Assembly (NCBI GenBank): GCA_021776115.1
Contig: JAJFGN010000070.1
Location: 1 to 64,000, forward strand
Reading direction: 5' to 3'
From: Kiloniellaceae bacterium
GTDB lineage: Bacteria; Pseudomonadota; Alphaproteobacteria; Kiloniellales; J153
Length of the DNA: 64,000 bases
Positions 18,775-30,382 of the stretch are shown here, one piece after another (position 1 is the first letter of the stretch; each line of letters starts with the position of its first letter). The notes under the pieces are model-generated. The model was not told the DNA's origin. It made no database searches and saw only the letters and a program-made list of their open reading frames with translations. The position numbers and the translations under genes are program-made.

Positions 18775-19035
18775 TGGATAGAATCCAACATATGACGCCC
18801 CTACGATCCCATATCCCGGTTTCTCGGCAGGAGAAGGCCCGCGGGCGATGCCGAAGCATCGTCGAGGGTCTTCGGCGCACCGAGAAACCGGGATATGGGA
18901 CCCGAAGGGCGGCTTCGCGCGCTCACCGGCCACGTTGCGCGACACTTGTGATGGCTGGCATCACGGCGTATCGCGCGCCTTGCCGGGTGAACTCGCGAAG
19001 CCGTCGTAGGGGCGTCATATGTTGGATTCTATCCA
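18775..19035. repeat. Three-way-junction palindromic element B (261 bp)
   Basis: Perfect 32 bp terminal inverted repeat at 18775-18806 and 19004-19035, with outer end TGGATAGAATCCA, itself a small palindrome. Inside are two hairpins that abut the arms. Hairpin 1: 18807-18827 with 18880-18900, 21 of 21. Hairpin 2: CGGCTTCGCG (18910-18919) with 18994-19003, 10 of 10, with further partial pairing inward. No credible ORF. It separates mutM from the secreted-protein gene, whose start codon is 14 bp beyond the right end. Confidence 0.88.
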
Positions 19036-19049
19036 TCAACACAGCCGCG

Positions 19050-19433
19050 ATGATCCGATGGCTCCCGTTCGTCGCCTGCCTGTCAGCCCTGAGTCTGACC
19101 ACGGCTGGGCTGTTTGGCCCGCCCGCCGCCCGCGCGGGCGAAACGATCGCCTATGTCGCGGGTATCGACGACCTGCCGCTTATGTCCGGATTGACGTCCG
19201 TGCCCGGTGCGGGCGTGGTCTTCGACAAGCCTTCGGGGCGGATTGTCGAAGCTTACGCCGAGGGGGAAGTGGGCCGTGCGCAGGTCGCCGCCTTTTATAC
19301 TCAGACCTTGCCGCAACTGGGCTGGCGCGCGCGCCAAAGCAACGTCTTTATACGCGAGAATGAACGGCTCAGCCTCATTTTTTTGGGCGGCGACGGTGAC
19401 CTGATCGTGCGCTTCACGCTCGAACCGGACTGA
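19050..19433 (+). CDS. Small secreted protein of unknown function
   Basis: 127 residues. The N-terminus MIRWLPFVACLSALSLTTAG is a signal peptide, with likely cleavage near AARA|GE. The mature domain of about 95 residues (YVAGIDDLPLMSGLTSV, DKPSGRIVEAYAEGEV, VAAFYTQTLPQLGWRA, LSLIFLGGDGDLIVRFTLEP) has the look of a small alpha/beta domain; AAFYTQTLPQLGW recalls motifs in proteins that follow amphiphilic helices of lipid-binding domains, but I cannot name the family. The frame is open further upstream only through element B, so ATG 19050 is the likely start. The enoyl-CoA hydratase follows after 72 bp. Confidence 0.7.
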   Translation: MIRWLPFVACLSALSLTTAGLFGPPAARAGETIAYVAGIDDLPLMSGLTSVPGAGVVFDKPSGRIVEAYAEGEVGRAQVAAFYTQTLPQLGWRARQSNVFIRENERLSLIFLGGDGDLIVRFTLEPD

Positions 19434-19505
19434 AGCCCCGCACGCTGTTCAAGCCCCCGAATCCAAGCCCCGAATGCGAACCCGATCTTCGAAGGAACCC
19501 AAGTC

Positions 19506-20282
19506 ATGGCTTATGAAAATATTCTTGTCGAGACGCGCGACAACGTCGGTCTTATTACCCTCCACCGGCCCAAAGCGCTTAACGCGCTGTGTGCGGCGCT
19601 TATCGAGGAACTCGCTCAGGCACTCGATTCTTTCGAGGCCGATGATGCGATCGGCTGCATCGTGCTAACGGGATCGGACAAGGCTTTTGCCGCGGGCGCC
19701 GACATCAAGGAGATGATGGATAAGACTTATATGGACGCGTATCGCGAAGACTTCATCACCCAAGGCTGGGAGCGCTTGGCGCAAACCCGCAAGCCGACCA
19801 TCGCGGCGGTCGCTGGTTTCGCCCTGGGCGGCGGGTGCGAGATCGCCATGATGTGCGACATGATTATCGCCGCGGATACCGCGAAGTTCGGCCAGCCGGA
19901 GATCACCCTGGGCACCATTCCCGGCTCCGGCGGGACCCAGCGCCTGACCCGCTTTATCGGCAAATCGAAGGCCATGGATCTCTGTCTGACCGGGCGCATG
20001 ATGGAGGCTGAGGAGGCGGAACGCTGTGGCTTGGTCGCGCGTCTGGTGCCGGCCGATAAGCTGCTCGGCGAGGCTCTGGCGGCGGCGGAGAAGATCGCGT
20101 CCCTGTCGCGGCCTGTGGCCATGATGGCCAAGGAGGCGGTGAACCGGGCCTATGAGACGACCCTCGCCGAAGGTATCAAATTCGAGCGCCGGGTGTTCCA
20201 TGCGACCTTCGCGACCGAAGACCAGAAGGAAGGCATGAGGGCCTTTGCCGAGAAGCGCAAGGCCGAGTGGAAACATCGTTAA
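19506..20282 (+). CDS. Enoyl-CoA hydratase/isomerase family protein
   Basis: A crotonase-fold hydratase of fatty-acid or amino-acid beta-oxidation; 258 residues, full length. Oxyanion-hole residues lie in [11 protein letters not shown] and [16 protein letters not shown]. The two catalytic glutamates of true hydratases are both present: Glu in GGGCEIAMM and Glu in [20 protein letters not shown]. So hydratase activity, not only isomerase, is expected; short-chain substrates are likely by similarity to mitochondrial ECHS1-type enzymes. It precedes rpsT but that gene has its own promoter. Confidence 0.92.
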   Translation: MAYENILVETRDNVGLITLHRPKALNALCAALIEELAQALDSFEADDAIGCIVLTGSDKAFAAGADIKEMMDKTYMDAYREDFITQGWERLAQTRKPTIAAVAGFALGGGCEIAMMCDMIIAADTAKFGQPEITLGTIPGSGGTQRLTRFIGKSKAMDLCLTGRMMEAEEAERCGLVARLVPADKLLGEALAAAEKIASLSRPVAMMAKEAVNRAYETTLAEGIKFERRVFHATFATEDQKEGMRAFAEKRKAEWKHR

Positions 20283-20352
20283 CGAGGGGGGTGCCCTGGC
20301 CGGGCTTCTTGCGGTGCCGCGGGAGCCTCAGGCGCGCCAGGCCAAGCTCGGC

Positions 20353-20381
20353 TTGACGCCTAGAGGCCGGGCGGCTATAAG
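20353..20381 (+). promoter_or_regulatory. Sigma-70-type promoter of rpsT
   Basis: TTGACG at 20353-20358, exactly 17 bp, then TATAAG at 20376-20381. The -10 lies in the loop of a perfect 8 bp palindrome GGCCGGGC/GCCCGGCC (20365-20372 and 20381-20388). The leader to the rpsT ATG would be roughly 95 nt. Confidence 0.6.
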
Positions 20382-20483
20382 CCCGGCCTTGCACGTGGCC
20401 CATCGTCCGCCAAGGCTGCCTAAGGGCGTCTTCGTGGGTAAGCGATGGAATACCGCCCGGAAATATCAACGACAGGTCCGAAC

Positions 20484-20747
20484 ATGGCCAATCATGCTTC
20501 CGCCAAGCAGCGGATCCGACGCAACGAACGCCGCACCGTGATCAACGGTGCGCGCGTCGGGCGGATCCGCACTTTCGTCAAGAAAATCGAAATCGCTATC
20601 GCCAGTGGCGACAAGACCGGGGCGCGGGACGCGCTCAAAGCCGCGCAGCCTGAAATGCATCGCGGCGTTAGCGCCGGCATTATGCACCGCAACACGGTCG
20701 CGAGAAGGCTTTCGCGTCTTAACGCACGCGTCAAAGCGATGGCCTGA
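20484..20747 (+). CDS. rpsT: 30S ribosomal protein S20
   Basis: 87 residues, the usual S20 length, binding the 5' domain of 16S rRNA. The N-terminus [21 protein letters not shown] is diagnostic, and the C-terminus is [20 protein letters not shown]. The frame is open 13 codons upstream, but MANHASAKQ is the universal start. It has its own promoter at 20353-20381 and a strong terminator at 20792-20823. rpsT directly before dnaA is common in Alphaproteobacteria. Confidence 0.97.
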   Translation: MANHASAKQRIRRNERRTVINGARVGRIRTFVKKIEIAIASGDKTGARDALKAAQPEMHRGVSAGIMHRNTVARRLSRLNARVKAMA

Positions 20748-20791
20748 GGAGGCGTCGCGCGAGCGCGCACCCCAACATTCTATCGCGATAG

Positions 20792-20823
20792 TCGCGCCGA
20801 GCATATCCGGCGCGATTTTTTTT
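20792..20823 (+). terminator. Rho-independent terminator of rpsT
   Basis: Stem TCGCGCCG (20792-20799), loop AGCATATC, complementary stem CGGCGCGA (20808-20815), then eight T (20816-20823). A second T-run follows a few bases later. Confidence 0.92.
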
Positions 20824-21498
20824 CGATTTTTTTTGCTGCATTCGCGACGCAAGACGCTCCACCAAGCATCACGATTCGCGAAGAGTTTTTTTCGAGATGT
20901 CGCAATTGCTGCGATTGGTTTGAGAGAATCTTATCTCGTTCCCTTTTCGGTCTTCTTGCTTCCCGGAAGTGTGAAAGCTAGATTACACATCTCGCGCAGG
21001 TGAGCGTCGAACCGAGAAAACACTGAAACGGCGGAAGAAGTTTCGCCCGAAGATCAGAGGCCAAGAGCGTCTTTGATTTCGGGAAAGGGCTAGTGCGCTC
21101 CAAGCGCACTTGGACAAAAAAGCGAAAATGTGTCCGGGGGGAGCGGCGTTGAATAAATGTTGGAGAGTGGTTAACCGTCCGCGCATCGAGAGCGCAGTGT
21201 ACGCCCGTCCAAGATGCGTATTAAGGGAAAGTTTCAGGCTGTCGCGATCCGGTTTCAAAGTTGGTGCAAGTGCCAATTCGAGAGTAAATTCCAGAATATC
21301 GGCGGCGTTTTTCAGCGCACGGCCGTCGTCGTGTGAGCGAACGTCTTGTATGTTCGTTAGGATTTAAAGACGGTGCGTTTGATGGCGCAGAGTCTGGATC
21401 ACGAATTAAGAGACTGAACAATTTTGCCTGGCGCCGGCCCTCTCACAATGGGGCCCAGACGTTGGGATGGACGATGACACCTGAGAGGGGGCTCCGAG
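20824..21498. other. 675 bp non-coding region upstream of dnaA
   Basis: Clearly AT-richer than the flanking genes and without a credible ORF. It has a 7 bp hairpin GTGCGCT-CCA-AGCGCAC (21093-21109) and an inverted pair GGACA/TGTCC around 21112-21135. I find no exact DnaA box (TTATCCACA) or clustered near-matches by eye. It likely holds the dnaA promoter and a long leader; whether it has origin function is open, since many Alphaproteobacteria keep oriC elsewhere. Confidence 0.5.
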
Positions 21499-22971
21499 GT
21501 GACGCAATCAGAAGATGTAAGTGAATATCGACCGCAGGAATCCTATACCGATGCATGGGCGCGCGTTCGTGGGCGCCTGCGCGCGGACGCTGGCGAGGCC
21601 GCCTATAGCAGTTGGCTCAAACCGCTTACCCTGGTCAGCATAAAGGGCGGCGTCGCGCGGATGGCAGTGCCGACCCGCTTTATGCGCGACTGGGTGGTCG
21701 GGAATTACAAAAAGGTTATCCTTGCGCTTTGGCGCGATGAAGACGACGCGATCCTGAATGTCGAGATCGTCGTTCAACCTCCCCGGCCTAAGGAAATCTC
21801 AAAATCGCACCCATCCCCACAGCCGCCGCGCGGTGAACGGACACCGCGTGAGCCCGCGGCCAAAGAACCGGCGCAAGCACAGGTTTCGCCCGCATCCGCA
21901 CCGGCCGGCGACACCTCTCGCGGCAACCCGGAAACGACACCTCCCGGCGTCAGCGCCCCGCTCGATTCGCGCCGGACCTTCGATAACTTCGTTGTCGGCA
22001 AACCGAACGAGTTTGCTTACGCTGCCGCGCGGCGGGTCGCCGAAGCCCCCAACGTTCCCTTCAATCCCCTGTTCCTCTATGGCCCCAGCGGCCTGGGTAA
22101 GACCCACCTCATGCATGCTATCGCTTGGGAGATCAGGGCGCGGGATCCGAAGCGGCGCGTGATCTACCTCTCGGCCGAGAAGTTCATGTACGAGTTCGTG
22201 CGCGCGGTGCGGACCAAAGACACCATGTCGTTCAAGGATCAGTTCCGCTCCGTCGACGTGCTCATGATCGACGACCTGCATTGCATCGCGGGCCGGGAGA
22301 TGACGCAGGAGGAATTCTTTCATACCTTCAACGCCCTGGTGGATCAGAACCGGCAGGTCGTGATCTCGGCCGACAAGAGCCCCTCGGATCTGGACGGCGT
22401 GGAGGAGCGTATGCGCTCCCGCCTGGGTTGGGGCCTGGTCGCCGATATCCATCCAACTACCTACGAGCTTCGCCTCGGCATCCTGCAGGCCAGGGCGGAG
22501 CGCGCCTCGGTCGAGATGCCCCCCAAGGTTCTCGAGTTCCTCGCCCACAAGATCACCTCCAACGTCCGCGAGTTGGAAGGCGCGCTGATTCGCATTGTCG
22601 CTCACGCCGAACTCGTTGGCCGCTCGATCACGCTGGAGACAACACAGGATGTCCTCCAAGACCTCCTGCGCTCACACGATCGGAAGGTTACGATTGACGA
22701 GATCCAAAAACGGGTTGCGGAGCACTTCAATGTCCGGTTGACGGACATGCACTCGGCCCGGCGCGCCCGAGCGGTGGCCCGCCCGCGCCAGGTCGCCATG
22801 TACCTGGCCAAGCAGTTGACCAGCCGGTCCCTGCCCGAAATCGGGCGCAAGTTCGGAGGCCGCGATCACACCACGGTCATGCACGCGGTGCGCAAGATCG
22901 ACGAGTTGAAGCTCGGCGATCCGAGTTTCGCCGAGGATGTGGAATTGCTGCGCCGTATGCTGGAGAACTGA
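21499..22971 (+). CDS. dnaA: Chromosomal replication initiator DnaA
   Basis: DnaA binds origin boxes and unwinds oriC with ATP. 490 residues. Domain I begins at WARVRGRLRADAGEAAYSSWLKPL; a Pro/Ser-rich linker (about residues 95-155) is domain II; domain III carries Walker A GPSGLGKTHL and Walker B VLMIDDLHCIAG; domain IV has the box-binding helix with signature GGRDHTTVMHAVRKIDEL. The start is GTG 21499, preceded by GAGAGGGGG. The neighbours are dnaN and recF downstream, in ancestral order. Confidence 0.97.
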   Translation: MTQSEDVSEYRPQESYTDAWARVRGRLRADAGEAAYSSWLKPLTLVSIKGGVARMAVPTRFMRDWVVGNYKKVILALWRDEDDAILNVEIVVQPPRPKEISKSHPSPQPPRGERTPREPAAKEPAQAQVSPASAPAGDTSRGNPETTPPGVSAPLDSRRTFDNFVVGKPNEFAYAAARRVAEAPNVPFNPLFLYGPSGLGKTHLMHAIAWEIRARDPKRRVIYLSAEKFMYEFVRAVRTKDTMSFKDQFRSVDVLMIDDLHCIAGREMTQEEFFHTFNALVDQNRQVVISADKSPSDLDGVEERMRSRLGWGLVADIHPTTYELRLGILQARAERASVEMPPKVLEFLAHKITSNVRELEGALIRIVAHAELVGRSITLETTQDVLQDLLRSHDRKVTIDEIQKRVAEHFNVRLTDMHSARRARAVARPRQVAMYLAKQLTSRSLPEIGRKFGGRDHTTVMHAVRKIDELKLGDPSFAEDVELLRRMLEN

Positions 22972-23273
22972 TCGGGCGTCTTTGGGCCCCAAGGGCGCCG
23001 GAACCAGGCTCAGGCACCCGCGCTCGGCGGGTCCCCGGGCGTGCTTGGGTCAGGTCCGAAAGGGTCTCCCCACCCTTTCCAAAGGCTTGGGAAAAGCTTA
23101 TCTTTGTGGTGGCCGTACGCTATACTGCGGCTCGATATTCCACGGCGGTCTCTCGTGGTCCCCAAAACTCGGCGGATATGGCCTCTAGGCCTTGGTCCGG
23201 GCGACTCCGGGCGGTGCCGAGTTCGGGAAATATCTAGGTTCTTGCGACAGCTGAAACAACGCCAAGATGCATC
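22972..23273. other. dnaA-dnaN intergenic region
   Basis: 302 bp. No ORF and no obvious DnaA boxes. A TATACT hexamer near 23121 could be a -10 element for dnaN but lacks a well-spaced -35. Confidence 0.4.
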
Positions 23274-24392
23274 ATGAAGCTGACTATCGAACGCAGTGCG
23301 CTCCTCAAGACCTTGGCCCATGTCCAAAGCGTGGTCGAGCGCCGCAATACGATTCCCATCCTCTCGAACGTGCTGGTTGACGTGGCCGACGGGCGTCTGT
23401 CGCTAACCGCGACCGACATGGATCTAACCATTGTCGATTCGGTCGCCGCCGAGGTCACGGAACCCGGCGCGACCACGACCCCAGCCCATACCCTCTACGA
23501 CATCGTGCGTAAGTTGCCCGATGGCGCGCAGGTGGAAATTTCCACGACCGGCGACAATAATCACATCACGCTGCGCGCCGGGCGCTCGGTCTTTACGCTG
23601 GCGACCCTGCCGCGCGAGGACTTTCCGGCTGGCGGCGACGGCGATCTGCCGCATCGTTTCTCTGTGCAGCCCAAGGACTTGCGGAACCTGATCGACCGCA
23701 CGCGCTTTGCGATCTCCACCGAGGAGACGCGCTATTACCTGAACGGCATCTACTTGCACGCGAGCGAGAGTGGGACAGCACAGGTATTGCGCGCGGTCGC
23801 GACCGACGGCCACCGTTTGGCCCGCTTCGAGATGCCCTTGCCCAAGGGGGCGGAGGGCGTGCCCGGCATCATCGTGCCACGTAAGGCCGTGGGCGAGGTG
23901 CGCAAGCTGATCGATGAAGCGGAAGAGCCGGTCGAGATTGCTTTGTCCGACACGCGGGTCAGGCTTAGCTTCGATTCGACGGTGCTGACCTCTAAGCTGA
24001 TCGACGGCACCTTTCCGGATTACGAAAGGGTCATCCCGTCGGGCAACGACAAGGTGGTCGAGGTCGATTGCCAGAGCTTCAAGGCCGCGGTCGATCGGGT
24101 ATCCACGATCTCGAGCGAGAAAAGCCGGGCGGTGAAGCTCATGATCGAGAACGGCGCGATCACATTGTCCGCCAACAGCCCTGAAAACGGTACCGCGACC
24201 GAAGAGGTGCCGGTTAGCTACAGTGGGCCTGGGATCGAGATTGGCTTCAATTCACGCTATCTGTTGGACATCGCCCAGCAGATCGAGGGCGATGAGGCTG
24301 AAATCAGCTTGGCGGATTCGGCGTCGCCGACCATCGTACGCGACAAGTCGGATGCCAGCGCGCTGTACGTTCTGATGCCAATGCGGGTGTGA
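23274..24392 (+). CDS. dnaN: DNA polymerase III beta sliding clamp
   Basis: The ring-shaped processivity clamp; 372 residues, the standard alphaproteobacterial length, made of three structurally similar domains. MKLTIERSALLKTLAHVQSVVERRNTIPILSNVLV opens domain I, ATDGHRLARFEMPLP lies in domain II, and the C-terminus ASALYVLMPMRV matches the family's conserved MPMR(V/L) end that forms the partner-binding cleft. It is followed by recF after about 55 bp. Confidence 0.97.
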   Translation: MKLTIERSALLKTLAHVQSVVERRNTIPILSNVLVDVADGRLSLTATDMDLTIVDSVAAEVTEPGATTTPAHTLYDIVRKLPDGAQVEISTTGDNNHITLRAGRSVFTLATLPREDFPAGGDGDLPHRFSVQPKDLRNLIDRTRFAISTEETRYYLNGIYLHASESGTAQVLRAVATDGHRLARFEMPLPKGAEGVPGIIVPRKAVGEVRKLIDEAEEPVEIALSDTRVRLSFDSTVLTSKLIDGTFPDYERVIPSGNDKVVEVDCQSFKAAVDRVSTISSEKSRAVKLMIENGAITLSANSPENGTATEEVPVSYSGPGIEIGFNSRYLLDIAQQIEGDEAEISLADSASPTIVRDKSDASALYVLMPMRV

Positions 24393-24448
24393 TCGGCGGG
24401 CACAACGACCGCGCGGTCGCCCGCTGACGATTGGTTGGCAGGATTTTG

Positions 24449-28206
<3,758 letters not shown>

Positions 28207-28213
28207 GGCGCTC

Positions 28214-30238
28214 ATGCCCGAAAAGACCAAGGACCGTAGGAAATCCGCCGCCCGGCGCGGAGCCAGGGGTCAACCCAAGGCCCAACGCGCCCGTGTGAGG
28301 CGCAGTTGGCCCATGCGGTTGATCGTCTGGGGCGGGAGTCTCATGATCTGGGCGGCGATCGCCTTTACCGCGGTCATCGCCTGGTACGCTTACGATCTGC
28401 CGGCGGTCGCCGACCTGGGCGCGGTCGAGAGACGGCCCTCGGTCACCCTGATCGCAGCCGACGGCACCCTGCTGGCCTCCTACGGCGATGTTTACGGCGA
28501 CGTGGTTGCCGTGCGCGATCTGCCGCCGCACCTGCCGCAGGCCGTGCTCGCGGTCGAGGACCGGCGCTTTTATTCTCATTTTGGGCTCGATCCCATTGGA
28601 TTGGCGCGCGCCATGCGGGCCAATTTTCGCGCCGGGCGCATTGTCGCAGGCGGCTCGACCGTGACCCAGCAATTGGCCAAGAACCTGTTCCTCTCGCCCG
28701 AACGCACCATCAAGCGCAAGATGCAGGAGATGCTGCTCGCCTTCTGGTTAGAGTACCAGTTCACCAAGGATCAGATCCTCGGTCTCTATCTCAACCGGGT
28801 TTACCTGGGTGCGGGGACCTATGGCGTGGACGCCGCGGCGCGGCGCTACTTCGGCAAACCGGCGCGCGCGGTCAATCTTTACGAAGCCGCCCTTCTCGCC
28901 GGCTTACTCAAGGCGCCCTCGCGCTATAGCCCGGCCAGCGACACGGCGCGCTCCGACGAACGCACGGCCCTGGTCCTGCGCTCCATGACCGAAGCCGGAT
29001 TTGTGAGCCCGGAGGAAGCGGGCGAGGCCCTAGCCAAGAAAACCCGCGGCCGCGCGGCCGCCGGCAATCAAGCGCGCTATTTCACCGACTGGGTAATGGG
29101 GCAAGTCGCCGATTTCGTTGGCACCGTGGACCGCGACTTGACCGTCATCACGACACTCAACCCTTTTTACCAGCGTGTCGCGGAACAGGAGCTCGCGGTG
29201 ACCTTGGCGAAACAGGGCGCAAAGCGGAAGGTGAGCCAAGGCGCCATCGTACTCATGCAGCCGGACGGCGCGGTTCGCGCCCTGGTCGGCGGGCGCGATT
29301 ACGATGCCAGCCAGTTCAACCGCGCGACGCAGGCGTTGCGCCAACCCGGGTCCGCATTCAAGGCCTTCGTCTATCTCGCCGCCCTGGAAGACGGCCGCTC
29401 TCCCGACGAGCGCATGACCGATGCGCCGGTTCGCATCGGCAAGTGGCAGCCCAGCAACTACGGAGACAAATACTATGGCGAGGTGACGCTGCGCGAAGCC
29501 TTCGCCCGATCGCTCAACTCGGTCGCCGTGCGCCTCAATGAAGCGGTTGGCGTGGCGCAGACCGCGGCGGTCGCCCGGCGCCTCGGTATTACCGCCGATC
29601 TGACGTTGCATCCCAGTCTTGCGCTCGGCGCCTCCGAGGTGACTCTTCTGGAGTTGACCGGCGCTTACGGGACCTTCGCCAATAAGGGCAAGGGAATCCT
29701 GCCCTACGCGATAGAGGAAATCCGCGGCCCCGACGGCAAGCTCCTGTACCGGCGAAAGGGCGGCGGCCCCGGTCAGGTCGTCCAACCCGCGCAGGTCGAT
29801 CAGATGACTAATCTCATGACCGCGACGGTCGCTTGGGGCAGCGGCAAGGCGGCCGATCCCGGCCGGCCGGCGGCGGGTAAGACCGGTACCAGCCAAGAGT
29901 TCCGCGATGCCTGGTTCGTCGGCTTCACGGCCGATTTCGTTGCCGGGGTGTGGCTCGGGAATGACGATGGCACACCGACCAAGGGCGTGACCGGCGGTTC
30001 GCTGCCCGCCCGCCTTTGGCGGCGGGTTATGGTCCGTGCCCAAGAGGGTGTGCCGCCCAGCGAACTGCCGGGCGGCGAGACCGAGCTCATTGAAACCGCG
30101 TCCGGTTTGCGCGATCGGGCCGGCGGTTTCATTGCGCGCATCCTGCGTACCTTGGGCGCCGCCACCAACGAGTCGGGCGATGCCGCCGCCAAGCCGGCCC
30201 AAAATCCTGCGCCCACCGGACGCAAGCACGATCCCTAG
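28214..30238 (+). CDS. Class A penicillin-binding protein (PBP1A family)
   Basis: A bifunctional peptidoglycan synthase at the inner membrane. About 674 residues. A basic cytoplasmic tail precedes one membrane anchor (IVWGGSLMIWAAIAFTAVIAW). The GT51 glycosyltransferase has the catalytic Glu in AVEDRRFYSHFG near residue 115 and GGSTVTQQLAKNL. The transpeptidase has the active-site Ser in PGSAFK near 380, SLN near 433 and KTGTS near 555. It is shorter than E. coli PBP1A (no large OB insertion seen). ATG 28214 begins 7 bp after gyrB, so the two may be cotranscribed. Confidence 0.93.
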   Translation: MPEKTKDRRKSAARRGARGQPKAQRARVRRSWPMRLIVWGGSLMIWAAIAFTAVIAWYAYDLPAVADLGAVERRPSVTLIAADGTLLASYGDVYGDVVAVRDLPPHLPQAVLAVEDRRFYSHFGLDPIGLARAMRANFRAGRIVAGGSTVTQQLAKNLFLSPERTIKRKMQEMLLAFWLEYQFTKDQILGLYLNRVYLGAGTYGVDAAARRYFGKPARAVNLYEAALLAGLLKAPSRYSPASDTARSDERTALVLRSMTEAGFVSPEEAGEALAKKTRGRAAAGNQARYFTDWVMGQVADFVGTVDRDLTVITTLNPFYQRVAEQELAVTLAKQGAKRKVSQGAIVLMQPDGAVRALVGGRDYDASQFNRATQALRQPGSAFKAFVYLAALEDGRSPDERMTDAPVRIGKWQPSNYGDKYYGEVTLREAFARSLNSVAVRLNEAVGVAQTAAVARRLGITADLTLHPSLALGASEVTLLELTGAYGTFANKGKGILPYAIEEIRGPDGKLLYRRKGGGPGQVVQPAQVDQMTNLMTATVAWGSGKAADPGRPAAGKTGTSQEFRDAWFVGFTADFVAGVWLGNDDGTPTKGVTGGSLPARLWRRVMVRAQEGVPPSELPGGETELIETASGLRDRAGGFIARILRTLGAATNESGDAAAKPAQNPAPTGRKHDP

Positions 30239-30382
30239 GGCGCGATCCTCCCAGATGGGAGATGCTGCACCGGATCTGTGCGGCCACGATTTTCTTACCG
30301 GGGCTCGCGCCGACTCGAGGCGGTCGTGTAAGGTCACGCGCTCGGCCGTGCCGCCTCGCCTCACTCGAAACGGCTTCAGGAA

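Noticed and set aside
21110-21367. 85-codon frame upstream of dnaA
   Set aside because: No ribosome site, Arg/Ser/Cys-rich, no resemblance to any protein.
20824-21498. Chromosome origin oriC
   Set aside because: Position next to dnaA is suggestive, but no DnaA boxes are visible, so no origin is called.
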